Positions 56,295 through 64,000 of a stretch of 64,000 bases of DNA are shown here, piece after piece. The DNA is taken from assembly GCF_040822065.1 (NCBI RefSeq), contig NZ_CP162005.1, positions 4,712,001 through 4,776,000 of the forward strand. Reading direction: 5' to 3'. A model generated the notes under the pieces. The model saw only the letters and a program-made list of their open reading frames with translations. It did no database searches and was not told where the DNA came from. Position 1 is the stretch's first letter, and the number at the start of each line of letters is the position of its first letter. A program made the translations under genes and the position numbers. Source of the DNA: Pedobacter sp. WC2423 (lineage in GTDB: Bacteria; Bacteroidota; Bacteroidia; Sphingobacteriales; Sphingobacteriaceae).

Positions 56295-57038
56295 ATGAAA
56301 CTATTAGAAGGAAAAACAGCATTAATTACTGGTGCTTCAAAAGGAATAGGCCGCAAAATAGCGGAGAAATTTGCTGAACAGGGTGCGAATGTTGCTTTCA
56401 CTTATCTGTCTTCAGTAGAAAAAGGAGAAGCATTAGAGCAGGAACTCCAATCTTTCGGTACTAAAATTAAAGGATACCGTTCTGATGCGTCTAAATTTGA
56501 TGAAGCGGAAAAACTAATTAGTGATATCGTTGCTGAATTTGGTACCATTGACATCGTTGTTAACAATGCAGGGATTACTAAAGATGGTTTGTTAATGCGC
56601 ATGAGCGAAGAGAACTGGGATGACGTAATTAATGTAAACCTGAAATCTGTGTTCAACGTAACTAAAGCAGCATCAAAAGTGATGATGAAGGCCCGTAAAG
56701 GATCTTTTATTAACCTGAGCTCAGTAGTAGGTGTTCAGGGAAATGCTGGTCAGGCTAATTATGCAGCTTCTAAAGCTGGTATTATTGGTTTCTCTAAATC
56801 AGTGGCTAAAGAATTAGGCTCCAGAAATATCCGTACCAATGTAGTTGCTCCAGGATTTATCCGTACAGAGATGACCGATGTATTAGATCCTAAAGTTGTT
56901 AAAGGCTGGGAAGAAGGTATTCCGCTGAAGCGTGCAGGTGAACCTGAGGATGTAGCGAATGTATGCGTATTTCTTGCTTCTGATATGAGTGCTTATGTAA
57001 CCGGACAGGTATTGTCTGTTTGCGGTGGTATGTTATAA
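56295..57038 (+). CDS. fabG: 3-oxoacyl-[acyl-carrier-protein] reductase
   Basis: A 247-residue short-chain dehydrogenase for the first reduction in fatty acid elongation. NADPH site TALITGASKGIGRKIAEKFA, DIVVNNAGITKDG, catalytic Ser in NLSSVVGVQGNAGQ, Tyr/Lys in NYAASKAGIIGF, and the end YVTGQVLSVCGGML typical of FabG. The full TG-x3-G-x-G and YxxxK motifs and the length support FabG over other SDRs, though it is not located in a fab cluster. Confidence 0.9.
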   Translation: MKLLEGKTALITGASKGIGRKIAEKFAEQGANVAFTYLSSVEKGEALEQELQSFGTKIKGYRSDASKFDEAEKLISDIVAEFGTIDIVVNNAGITKDGLLMRMSEENWDDVINVNLKSVFNVTKAASKVMMKARKGSFINLSSVVGVQGNAGQANYAASKAGIIGFSKSVAKELGSRNIRTNVVAPGFIRTEMTDVLDPKVVKGWEEGIPLKRAGEPEDVANVCVFLASDMSAYVTGQVLSVCGGML

Positions 57039-57070
57039 GCGTCAGCTAATCCATTAAATTTTATTTAGAG

Positions 57071-57117
57071 GGGGTAAAAATGTTTCTGTTAAAAGAAGGG
57101 TTTTTGCCCTTTTTTTA
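57071..57117 (+). terminator. Terminator of fabG
   Basis: GGGTAAAAA (57072-57080) pairs with TTTTTGCCC (57101-57109), followed by seven T; the loop is 20 bases. It lies 33 bases behind the fabG stop. Confidence 0.65.
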
Positions 57118-57210
57118 TGGGTAAAAACATCATAAAACAAGTAGTTAAATCTGATTTTTCTAAGAATTATGCAGTCAGTTTTTAAAAAATCAGCATCTTT
57201 AGGCTGATCT

Positions 57211-59292
57211 ATGAGCGACACTTTCAATTTCTATAGCTTCCTTGCATTTACTGGCTGTCTGGCAGCTGGTCTGTTTTTCGCATGGCTGCTTTATGGGAAG
57301 AATTCGAATTTAACCCGTCCGGTCAACACTGGTTTAGCAGTCATCAGGACGGTAACGCTTACTTTGATCTTATGGCTGGTGTTTTCCCCATTGCTTAAAC
57401 AGACGAGTTATACACTGGAGAAACCTATTGTAGTCATTGCACAGGATAACTCAGCATCTATTGCTGCTTTTAAACCGGCAGGATTTGATAGTATCAAATA
57501 TCGAAAGTCGCTTCAGCAGCTTCAGGCTGAACTTTCAGAGAAATATGAGGTAAGAACCTATAGTTTTAATGATCGTGTGGTTAGCGGGCTTGATTTTAGC
57601 TATAAAGGTAAACTTACTAACGTTGCACAGTTGATTAGTAAACTCAATGATGAACTGCTCAATAAAAACGTTGGAGCGGTGATTATAGCTACTGATGGGA
57701 TTTTTAATCGCGGGGGTAACCCGGCACAGGAACTGGCTTTGCTGAAAGCTCCGGTTTATACCATCGCTTTGGGAGATACTATTCCTAAAAAAGATATATT
57801 GATCAGTGCTGTTAATGTCAATGACCTGGTTTACCTGGATAATAATTTCAGGATGGAAATACAGGTACAGGCATTTCAATGTGATGAGGTTCCAATTCAG
57901 CTAACGGTGCTGGAAGACGGGAAAAAAGTATACGAGAAAGCTGTTCAGGTGACCTCAGCTCAATTTTTGAAAAACATTCCGGTTAATTTAAAGGCTTCAA
58001 AAATTGGCCAGCATAAATATACCATTTCATTAGCCCCTGTCGATAAGGAGATTTCCACGAAAAATAATGTTTATCAAACTTTAGTAGATGTAATTGATGA
58101 GCGTCAAAAGATATTGATTGCTGCGGCAGGCCCGCATCCGGATCTGGCAGCTTTAAAGCAGGCGATCGGCTTAAATAAGCATCATGAGGTTTCGGTGGTC
58201 CTGAATGATGCGCTGCTGAAAATTGATCCGAAAGTCTATGGATTGATCATTCTTTATCAATTGCCGGATAATCAATTTGATGCTGGCAGCTTTCTGGCGA
58301 AAATAAAGACGGAGAAAGTTCCGCTATGGTATATAGTGGGGATGCAAAGTAATCCGGGCAGGTTTAATCAGGTACAGCAGCAGGTGAGTTTTGCTGGAAA
58401 TTCCATCCCTCAATATCAATATAGTGCTATCGATCAAAACCTTTCTGTTTTTGATTTAGATCCTGTTTCGCGTAAAGTCATTGAAAATTTTGATCCTTTA
58501 CAGTCACCGTCTGGTGTGTTTAAGATTTTAGGAACGCAGCAGGTTGTGCTGGATCAGCGGAATGGAAAAGCGAAAACTGATCGTCCGCAATTATTTTTCA
58601 TGAATGATAACGGTCGTAAAGTGGGTTATCTGATTGGAGAAGGGTTATGGAAGTGGAAGCTGTCAGAAGCCCGTGAAAACCCGCAGACCCCGGTATTCAA
58701 TGACCTGATGGGTAAGGTCGTGCAATATCTTTCTGTGAAGGATGATAAAAGAAAATTCAAAGTCAGGCCGGTTAAAAATACTTTTGAAGAGAATGATCAG
58801 GTATTGCTGAATGCGTTGTTATATAATGATAGTTATCAGCCAGTGAATACACCTGATGTCAATTTGTTATTAAAGGATGAAAAAGGCAAGACTTATAATT
58901 TTACTTTTTCCAGATATGAATCCTCTTATCAGCTGGATGCCGGTGTATTGCCTCCGGGTAATTACAGTTATACCGCCAGTACAAAATTGGGTAATCAGCA
59001 TTACCAGGATAAAGGTTCCTTTTTCGTGAACACTTTAACTGCCGAATTTCAGCAGACTCTTGCAAATCATCAATTATTGTATCAGTTAGCTGCCCAGACC
59101 AATGGAAAATTGTATCTTCCAGACCAGCTTTTAAAAATTAAGGATGACCTGATTCAAAGTAACCAGTTGAAAACGCTGAGTTATGAAGACCGTAAGTATG
59201 AGGAACTGATTAATTTAAAAAGCTTATTTGTGCTGATTATGGTCATGCTCAGCATAGAATGGTTTATACGGAAAAGAAATTCGGCGCTGTAA
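57211..59292 (+). CDS. Large membrane-anchored VWA-like protein
   Basis: A 693-residue protein. Two N-terminal helices (FLAFTGCLAAGLFFAWLLYG and TVTLTLILWLVFSPLL) are followed by a von Willebrand factor A-like domain with a MIDAS motif DNSAS in VVIAQDNSASIAAF and the ATDGIF strand. The middle (about 180-620) looks like beta-sandwich modules, and one C-terminal helix (SLFVLIMVMLSIEWFI) is followed by KRNS. The layout resembles the Bat/aerotolerance-type proteins of Bacteroidota but no BatABCD neighbours or MoxR ATPase are present. Function unknown. Confidence 0.7.
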   Translation: MSDTFNFYSFLAFTGCLAAGLFFAWLLYGKNSNLTRPVNTGLAVIRTVTLTLILWLVFSPLLKQTSYTLEKPIVVIAQDNSASIAAFKPAGFDSIKYRKSLQQLQAELSEKYEVRTYSFNDRVVSGLDFSYKGKLTNVAQLISKLNDELLNKNVGAVIIATDGIFNRGGNPAQELALLKAPVYTIALGDTIPKKDILISAVNVNDLVYLDNNFRMEIQVQAFQCDEVPIQLTVLEDGKKVYEKAVQVTSAQFLKNIPVNLKASKIGQHKYTISLAPVDKEISTKNNVYQTLVDVIDERQKILIAAAGPHPDLAALKQAIGLNKHHEVSVVLNDALLKIDPKVYGLIILYQLPDNQFDAGSFLAKIKTEKVPLWYIVGMQSNPGRFNQVQQQVSFAGNSIPQYQYSAIDQNLSVFDLDPVSRKVIENFDPLQSPSGVFKILGTQQVVLDQRNGKAKTDRPQLFFMNDNGRKVGYLIGEGLWKWKLSEARENPQTPVFNDLMGKVVQYLSVKDDKRKFKVRPVKNTFEENDQVLLNALLYNDSYQPVNTPDVNLLLKDEKGKTYNFTFSRYESSYQLDAGVLPPGNYSYTASTKLGNQHYQDKGSFFVNTLTAEFQQTLANHQLLYQLAAQTNGKLYLPDQLLKIKDDLIQSNQLKTLSYEDRKYEELINLKSLFVLIMVMLSIEWFIRKRNSAL

Positions 59293-59305
59293 TAAAGGTT
59301 AATTT

Positions 59306-59917
59306 ATGGAATTCACTACCTCTCAGGTTATAGAAATTTTAGGAACCATCGCTTTTGCGATCTCTGGTTCGTTTGCTGCTATACAGCGGCGCCTTGATCC
59401 TTTTGGGGTATTGATTATTGCTTTTGTAACTTCTATTGGTGGTGGTACGGTCAGGGATTTACTTTTGGGCGATACCCCGGTTAAATGGATGAGAGATGTA
59501 AATTACTGTTTGCTGATCCTGGTCACGTCACTACTAACCATAGTTTTGAAAAGACATCGAAAACGGTTTACTGTGACGCTGTTTCTATTTGACTCGATGG
59601 GGCTGGGGTTATTTACTATTCTTGGAATTCAAAAGGGGATAGCCTTTGGTTTGAGCCCGGGGATTTGTATTGCCCTGGGTACAATTACGGGTTGTTTTGG
59701 CGGAGTAATCAGGGATACTTTACTCAATACTATTCCTTTAATCTTTAAAAAAGAGATTTATGCTACGGCCTGTATTCTGGGTGGGATCTTATATTTTACT
59801 TTATTGTTTTTTAACCTGAAAGCTGATGTGGCAAAAGTACTGGTCATCGGATTTATCTTTGCACTCAGGATAGTGGTAGTCCGATATAAGCTTTCACTGC
59901 CAAGATTTGGCTATTAG
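59306..59917 (+). CDS. Trimeric intracellular cation channel (TRIC/UPF0126) family protein
   Basis: A 203-residue inner-membrane protein with two similar halves of three helices each. The repeated motif is VTSIGGGTVRDLLLGDTPV in the first half and TGCFGGVIRDTLLNTIPL in the second. It is followed by one more helix, seven in all. Bacterial TRIC proteins conduct K+ or Na+; some were linked to glycine uptake. Its stop codon overlaps the stop of the minus-strand gene behind it by 4 bases. Confidence 0.9.
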   Translation: MEFTTSQVIEILGTIAFAISGSFAAIQRRLDPFGVLIIAFVTSIGGGTVRDLLLGDTPVKWMRDVNYCLLILVTSLLTIVLKRHRKRFTVTLFLFDSMGLGLFTILGIQKGIAFGLSPGICIALGTITGCFGGVIRDTLLNTIPLIFKKEIYATACILGGILYFTLLFFNLKADVAKVLVIGFIFALRIVVVRYKLSLPRFGY

Positions 59918-60213
59918 TCTTTAGGGGTTGCTTTAATGATCACAAAAACATCTTCATTGTCTTTTTTCATGAAGTATTTCTCTCTCGCAAATTTTTCGGC
60001 AGTGTTCAGGTTGGTGTTTAGTTCGTTCAGATCTTTTTTCACCTGGGCAGTTTGCTTTTCATAGAAATCTTTTTCTTCCTGTAACTTGTGTACTTCTGTG
60101 CGGTACTCGTATTGAGAGAGCATATCATTCTTATCAAAGAATAACATCCACACTGCGAATGCTGCGGTAGAGAGAAAGTACTTGTTGCGAAAGATTTCCA
60201 GTAATCTGTTCAT
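59914..60213 (-). CDS. DivIC/FtsB-like cell-division protein
   Basis: A 99-residue bitopic membrane protein: a short basic start (MNRLLEIFRNKYF), one helix (FLSTAAFAVWMLFFDK), then a periplasmic coiled coil (EVHKLQEEKDFYEKQTAQVK, DLNELNTNLNTAEKFAREKY) and the conserved FMKKDNEDVFVI end. This is the septum formation initiator (FtsB/DivIC) pattern, which helps recruit FtsL/FtsQ-type proteins. A start 36 bases upstream is possible but would add a hydrophobic stretch not normal for the family. It lies downstream of eno, as often in Bacteroidota. Confidence 0.88.
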   Translation of the reverse strand: MNRLLEIFRNKYFLSTAAFAVWMLFFDKNDMLSQYEYRTEVHKLQEEKDFYEKQTAQVKKDLNELNTNLNTAEKFAREKYFMKKDNEDVFVIIKATPKD

Positions 60214-60240
60214 ATAAACAAAGATATAAATTATAAAATG

Positions 60241-60272
60241 AAAAAGCATAGCCGTTTCCGACTATGCTTTTT
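60241..60272 (-). terminator. Terminator of eno
   Basis: AAAAAGCATAG / CTATGCTTTTT with a 10-base loop, symmetric A- and T-runs. It lies between eno and the DivIC-like gene on the minus strand. Confidence 0.88.
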
Positions 60273-60295
60273 ATACTGAAAACCGGAAACCCAGT

Positions 60296-61588
60296 TTATT
60301 TTTTCAAGAATTTGAAATCTTTACCAATAAAACGTGCAGCAGAACCTAATTCTTCTTCAATACGTAATAATTGGTTGTATTTAGCTATCCTGTCAGAACG
60401 TGAAGCTGAACCAGTTTTGATCTGACCACAGTTTAAAGCAACTGCTAAGTCAGCGATAGTTGTATCTTCAGTTTCTCCTGAACGGTGACTCATTACCGAC
60501 GTGTAACCACTGTTTTGTGCCAATGATACTGCGTTGATAGTTTCAGTTAAGGTACCAATCTGGTTTACTTTAACCAGGATAGAGTTTGCGATGCTTTTAT
60601 CGATTCCTTGTTGTAAACGTTTAACGTTAGTTACAAACAAATCATCACCTACTAACTGTACTTTGTTACCGATAGCTAAAGTTAAAGCTTCCCATGCATT
60701 CCAGTCATCTTCATCTAAACCATCTTCAATAGAGATAATTGGGTATTTGTTAGCCCAATCTACCCAATACTTAACCATTTCGTCAGAAGTTAATTTCTCA
60801 CCAGATGATTTATGGAAGTTGTAAGTTTTAGTTTTTGAATCGTACATTTCAGATGCAGCTGCATCCATAGCAATCCAGATATCTTTACCAGGAGTGAAAC
60901 CAGCAGTTTCAATCGCTGTTAAAACAGTTTCAATTGCCTCAACGTTTGAACCGATGTTTGGTGCAAAACCACCTTCATCACCAACATTTGTTGAATAACC
61001 TTTTTTCTTTAATACGTCTTTCAGGTGGTGAAATACCTGCGTTCCCATTTGTAATGCTTCAGAGAAACTGCGGGCTCCCAATGGCATAATCATGAACTCC
61101 TGGAAGTCGATTTTGTTATCCGCATGTGCACCACCGTTTAAGATGTTCATCATTGGAATAGGTAATGTATTTGCATTTACACCACCGATATAACGGTATA
61201 ATGGCTGTCTGCTTTCTGCCGCTGCTGCTTTAGCTACTGCTAAAGAAACACCTAAGATTGCATTAGCTCCTAAATTTCCTTTGTTTTCTGAACCATCAAG
61301 GTCGATCATCGCCTTGTCAATCAGATTTTGCTCAAAAACATCGATACCCTGAAGTTCTTTAGCTATTTTCTTGTTCACATTCTCAACGGCTTTTAATACA
61401 CCTTTGCCCATGTAAACTTTCTTATCTCCGTCTCTTAGCTCAACAGCCTCGTGTTTACCAGTACTTGCACCAGATGGTACAGCAGCACGGCCCATTTGGC
61501 CATTTTCAGTGATTACTTCTACTTCAACAGTAGGGTTACCTCTAGAATCGAGGATTTGCCTTGCATGAACATCAATAATTAAACTCAT
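60296..61588 (-). CDS. eno: Enolase
   Basis: The 430-residue glycolytic enzyme converting 2-phosphoglycerate to phosphoenolpyruvate. Signature segments: ARQILDSRGNPTVEVEVITE, AAVPSGASTGKHEAVELRDG, LNGGAHADNKIDFQEFMIMP, NVGDEGGFAPN, SIEDGLDEDDWNAWEAL, LVGDDLFVTN, the catalytic Lys in ILVKVNQIGTLTET and SHRSGETEDTTIADLAVAL. Normal length. Confidence 0.98.
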   Translation of the reverse strand: MSLIIDVHARQILDSRGNPTVEVEVITENGQMGRAAVPSGASTGKHEAVELRDGDKKVYMGKGVLKAVENVNKKIAKELQGIDVFEQNLIDKAMIDLDGSENKGNLGANAILGVSLAVAKAAAAESRQPLYRYIGGVNANTLPIPMMNILNGGAHADNKIDFQEFMIMPLGARSFSEALQMGTQVFHHLKDVLKKKGYSTNVGDEGGFAPNIGSNVEAIETVLTAIETAGFTPGKDIWIAMDAAASEMYDSKTKTYNFHKSSGEKLTSDEMVKYWVDWANKYPIISIEDGLDEDDWNAWEALTLAIGNKVQLVGDDLFVTNVKRLQQGIDKSIANSILVKVNQIGTLTETINAVSLAQNSGYTSVMSHRSGETEDTTIADLAVALNCGQIKTGSASRSDRIAKYNQLLRIEEELGSAARFIGKDFKFLKK

Positions 61589-61698
61589 TTTAGTTGTTTT
61601 AAGTGTTTTTATCTCCTTAGTGTAAATAATACAATTACCAGGTGATGATCAAAGTTAAAATAAAATTATAAATTATCAGGATTGATTTTCCTATAATT

Positions 61699-62802
61699 TT
61701 ATTCCCACTTGAATACTTTCACCGCTACCGCGTATATTCCTATTCCCCAGATCACCATGATTAAAATCTGTTGTTTCACATCCCATAGTCCGGCACCTTC
61801 AAAAGCAACCTGTCTCATTGCATCGTTTAAATAGGTGAGCGGTAAGGCCCTGCTAATTGGTTGCAGCCAGTTTGGGAAATTCTCTATAGAGAAGAACGTA
61901 CCAGATAATAAAAATTGTGGTAAGGTAATAATATTTGAGATAGGAGGGATCGTACTTTCACTTTTTGCGATACCAGAAACGACAAAACCGAAGCCCATAA
62001 ACACAATGACACCGATAGTGGAAAGGAGCAGCATATTAATCACAGTCGTGACCCCATGGATGAGCGTAAAATGGAAAAAGAAATGGCCGATCAGAATGAT
62101 AAATAACGCACCAATTAAAGCAAAGCCTATTCTGGCAAGTCCTTCACCCAGGATAATGCTCGATCTTTTTACCGGAGTGGCAAAAAAACGTTTAATCACC
62201 AGGGTTTGTCTCAGGCTGAAGAAAACGAAAGCTGTTCCGAAAACGCCTGTGCTCAATAAAGAGAAGCCAAGCTGCCCTGGCAGAATAAAGTCTATGGTGC
62301 GGTAAGTTCTGCCGTGAACAGTACTTTCTTTCAGCTCTGCGACCGATGGCTTCAAATCTTTCGTATTTAAAGTATACATCAGGTTATTCAATATCGACTT
62401 CAGTATATTTCCTTTATCCATCGATGCAGAAGTATATTTTACGTTTGCTAAATAAGCAGGTTGCTCCACAACGTTTTTATGGACATCAATTACACCGGCA
62501 ATCGTCCCTTTTTCTAACCGCTGCTGAAGCTCCACTTCGCTTTTGTCAGTAATCAGATGGATTACAGAAGTATGCTGCAGGGCGATAATCACCGGATTTT
62601 GCATATCCGACCCTGGCGCTATGGCAAGGTCTAATTTAACCCCTCCGCCACCAAGAAATCCAAATACCAGGATAAAAATCAGTGGGAAGGCCAGAGTGAA
62701 AACTACAGCCGAAGGGCTGCGGGTAATCGATCTGAAACTTGCTTTGGCAAGGGCCAGCGTCGCTTTAGTATTGTTGTATGGTTTGTTCATTTTTGAGCTC
62801 AT
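61699..62802 (-). CDS. ABC-2 type transporter permease
   Basis: A 367-residue membrane subunit. One N-terminal helix (AVVFTLAFPLIFILVFGFLG), an extracellular domain of about 130 residues, then five helices, including LIGALFIILIGHFFFHFTL and GVIVFMGFGFVVSGIAKSES, followed by the family's FLLSGTFFSIENFPNWLQPI stretch. The ATG at 62802 directly follows the ATPase stop; a second ATG (MNKPYNN) 12 bases later is also possible. With the ATPase it forms a drug- or lipid-type exporter (DrrAB-like). The substrate is unknown. Confidence 0.88.
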   Translation of the reverse strand: MSSKMNKPYNNTKATLALAKASFRSITRSPSAVVFTLAFPLIFILVFGFLGGGGVKLDLAIAPGSDMQNPVIIALQHTSVIHLITDKSEVELQQRLEKGTIAGVIDVHKNVVEQPAYLANVKYTSASMDKGNILKSILNNLMYTLNTKDLKPSVAELKESTVHGRTYRTIDFILPGQLGFSLLSTGVFGTAFVFFSLRQTLVIKRFFATPVKRSSIILGEGLARIGFALIGALFIILIGHFFFHFTLIHGVTTVINMLLLSTIGVIVFMGFGFVVSGIAKSESTIPPISNIITLPQFLLSGTFFSIENFPNWLQPISRALPLTYLNDAMRQVAFEGAGLWDVKQQILIMVIWGIGIYAVAVKVFKWE

Positions 62803-63570
62803 TTAGCCTTCACGCCATTCCTGGCCTGTAAGATTGATAAATACATCTTCGAGGTTAGCTTTTTTAACTTCTTTTTTTCTTTCGAATCCGCTGCTGATTA
62901 ACTGATCAATCAGGTTATCCGGAGTATCAAGCGCAATGATTTCTCCATGCTCTACAAAAGCTACACGGTCACAAAGTTGTTCTGCTTCGTCCATATAGTG
63001 GGTGGTGAGCACTACGGTAGTTCCATTGTTCCTGATATCAATAATCAGATCCCATAAATTACGGCGTGCCTGAGGATCCAGTCCGGTTGTCGGCTCATCC
63101 AGGAAAATAATCTTTGGAGAATTCAGTAAAGTAGTAGCGATAGAAAAGCGTTGTTTCTGTCCACCGGAAAGCGCTTTGAATTTTGCTTTCGCTTTATCCT
63201 GAAGATTTACTTTCTCCAGCATCTCCATGGGTTTGATGTTTACGCCATACAGACCAGCAAAAAGTTCCATAAGTTCCACCAGATTCAGGTTAGGATAATA
63301 ACCCGCAGCCTGTAATTGTACACCAATGATTCTTTTGATCTCATTGGCATCCTTATCCACAGAAAATCCATCTACTGTGATTTCTCCGGAAGTTTTTTCC
63401 CGAAGCGTTTCGATAATTTCTAATGTAGTCGTTTTTCCTGCACCGTTAGGGCCAAGCAGTCCGAAAATCTCATTTTCATAGACGTCGAAACTAATCCCTT
63501 TGACTGCTGTGAAGTCAGCATATTTTTTTACCAGATTACGGACACTGATAATGGTATTCGTTTTATCCAT
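62803..63570 (-). CDS. ABC transporter ATP-binding protein (DrrA-type)
   Basis: A 255-residue ATPase. Walker A LLGPNGAGKTTTLEIIETL, Q-loop GVQLQAAGYYPNL, signature ALSGGQKQRFSIATTLL, Walker B KIIFLDEPTTGLDPQARRNL and H-loop VVLTTHYMDEAEQL, all intact. It starts MDKTNTIISVRNLVKKYADF; an earlier ATG 48 bases upstream is unlikely since it adds an aromatic-rich stretch. Its stop is directly adjacent to the permease start. It is downstream of carA on the same strand but separated by a terminator. Confidence 0.92.
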   Translation of the reverse strand: MDKTNTIISVRNLVKKYADFTAVKGISFDVYENEIFGLLGPNGAGKTTTLEIIETLREKTSGEITVDGFSVDKDANEIKRIIGVQLQAAGYYPNLNLVELMELFAGLYGVNIKPMEMLEKVNLQDKAKAKFKALSGGQKQRFSIATTLLNSPKIIFLDEPTTGLDPQARRNLWDLIIDIRNNGTTVVLTTHYMDEAEQLCDRVAFVEHGEIIALDTPDNLIDQLISSGFERKKEVKKANLEDVFINLTGQEWREG

Positions 63571-63597
63571 GAGATAAATGTAATAAGGTTTAATGTA

Positions 63598-63624
63598 AAA
63601 AGGATTGATGTGACTCAATCCTTT
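63598..63624 (-). terminator. Terminator of carA
   Basis: AAAGGATTGA / TCAATCCTTT with a 6-base loop, followed on the minus strand by a short T-run (five T). It lies about 45 bases after the carA stop. Confidence 0.8.
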
Positions 63625-63669
63625 CTTAAAATGTCGGTAAAATGATAGTTAGAACCGGTGATTACCAGT

Positions 63670-64000
63670 CTACCAGCTTAATTCGCCTTTGATTAGCTTC
63701 ACAAAGTCATCAAACAGATAACGTGAATCATGCGGGCCAGGTGAAGATTCGGGGTGGTACTGTACCGAGAATGCTTTTTTGCCTTTCACACGAATTCCTT
63801 CGATCGACTGGTCATTTAAGTTGATATGTGTAATTTCCACTTTGTCAGAACTTCTCACTTCTTCCGGGATTACACCGAAACCATGATTTTGAGAGGTTAC
63901 TTCGCAGTGGTTTTTAATAATATTTTTTACCGGGTGATTTAATCCCCTGTGACCGTTAAACATTTTCATGGTACCAATTCCGTTAGCTTGTGCTAATAAC
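63670..64000 (-). CDS. carA: Carbamoyl-phosphate synthase small subunit, C-terminal part
   Basis: Partial; the 5' part is outside the window. The small subunit is the glutamine amidotransferase of carbamoyl-phosphate synthesis for arginine and pyrimidines. The visible 110 residues contain LLAQANGIGTMKMFNGHRGL, VTSQNHGFGVIPEEV and VQYHPESSPGPHDSRYLFD, which hold the His-Glu of the class I GATase triad (YHPE). The nucleophilic Cys lies upstream, off the window. Confidence 0.95.
   Translation of the reverse strand, partial: LLAQANGIGTMKMFNGHRGLNHPVKNIIKNHCEVTSQNHGFGVIPEEVRSSDKVEITHINLNDQSIEGIRVKGKKAFSVQYHPESSPGPHDSRYLFDDFVKLIKGELSW

Noticed and set aside
1..64000. CRISPR arrays, rRNA operons, prophage or defence islands
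   Set aside because: No regularly spaced repeats, rRNA-like sequence, phage structural genes or recognised defence genes were seen; the only complete mobile element is the IS3 copy.

Overview
The window is a stretch of bacterial chromosome that reads as a member of the Bacteroidota, most likely Sphingobacteriaceae (Pedobacter-like). Evidence for this: the gene content (DUF5606, DUF4293, Porin_10-type barrel, MutS-like membrane ATPase, DivIC-like protein next to enolase), a zinc-ligand-free ribosomal protein L36, TAnnTTTG-type -7 promoter elements in front of many genes, weak Shine-Dalgarno sequences and low GC content. Almost all genes are housekeeping genes. The only complete transposable element is one IS3-family insertion sequence. 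I see no rRNA or tRNA gene, CRISPR array, prophage or defence island.

Layout. 1-4,834: the end of the spc/alpha ribosomal operon (secY end, map, infA, rpmJ, rpsM, rpsK, rpsD, rpoA, rplQ) and its terminator. 4,856-5,009: a palindromic MITE-like element. 5,026-8,413: an unusual methyltransferase and dnaK, the latter behind a sigma54-like promoter. 8,445-13,500 (minus): nucleotidyltransferase, M42 peptidase, acyl-CoA carboxylase beta subunit and a phosphate-selective-type porin. 13,696-16,430: a small secreted protein, a SulP transporter and a beta-carbonic anhydrase, plausibly a bicarbonate supply unit. 16,491-24,804: pruA, lpxK-PNP-porin, a secreted Bacteroidota protein, a cyclophilin and DUF5606. 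24,840-31,226: a newly noticed 41-residue membrane peptide, rlmH, a MutS-like ATPase, a GH1 glucosidase and aconitase. 31,511-38,339: polysaccharide deacetylase, TolC/adaptor efflux parts, gpsA, a secreted basic protein and gamma-glutamyltransferase. 38,489-39,934: the IS element. 39,971-45,081: DEAD-box helicase, DUF4293, truA and an ABC exporter. 45,082-46,118: a 1-kb non-coding stretch rich in long hairpins plus a 91-bp tandem duplication. 46,119-51,999: sucD, msrB, rlpA, nrdB and nrdA. 52,019-59,917: a CWC protein, an ABC pair, the agmatine-to-putrescine pair aguB/aguA, fabG, a VWA protein and a TRIC-like channel. 59,914-64,000 (minus): DivIC-like protein, enolase, an ABC-2 exporter pair and the 3' end of carA.

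The most interesting signals are between genes. (1) The IS3 element sits exactly in the loop of the helicase gene's Rho-independent terminator, with a TAAA target duplication, and so splits the terminator. (2) There is a set of very long, near-perfect intergenic hairpins (31.4, 38.4, 45.1, 45.4 and 45.9 kb); at least three have A-run/T-run flanks, locus-specific arms and a loosely similar structured centre. (3) A 154-bp palindrome separates rplQ from the next gene. (4) dnaK carries a -24/-12 promoter with an upstream TGTCA/TGACA palindrome. (5) A cluster of DnaA-box-like sites lies in front of nrdBA. (6) A candidate small RNA lies upstream of sucD. I did not find a clearly new multi-gene system; the hairpin family and the terminator-loop insertion are the best leads.
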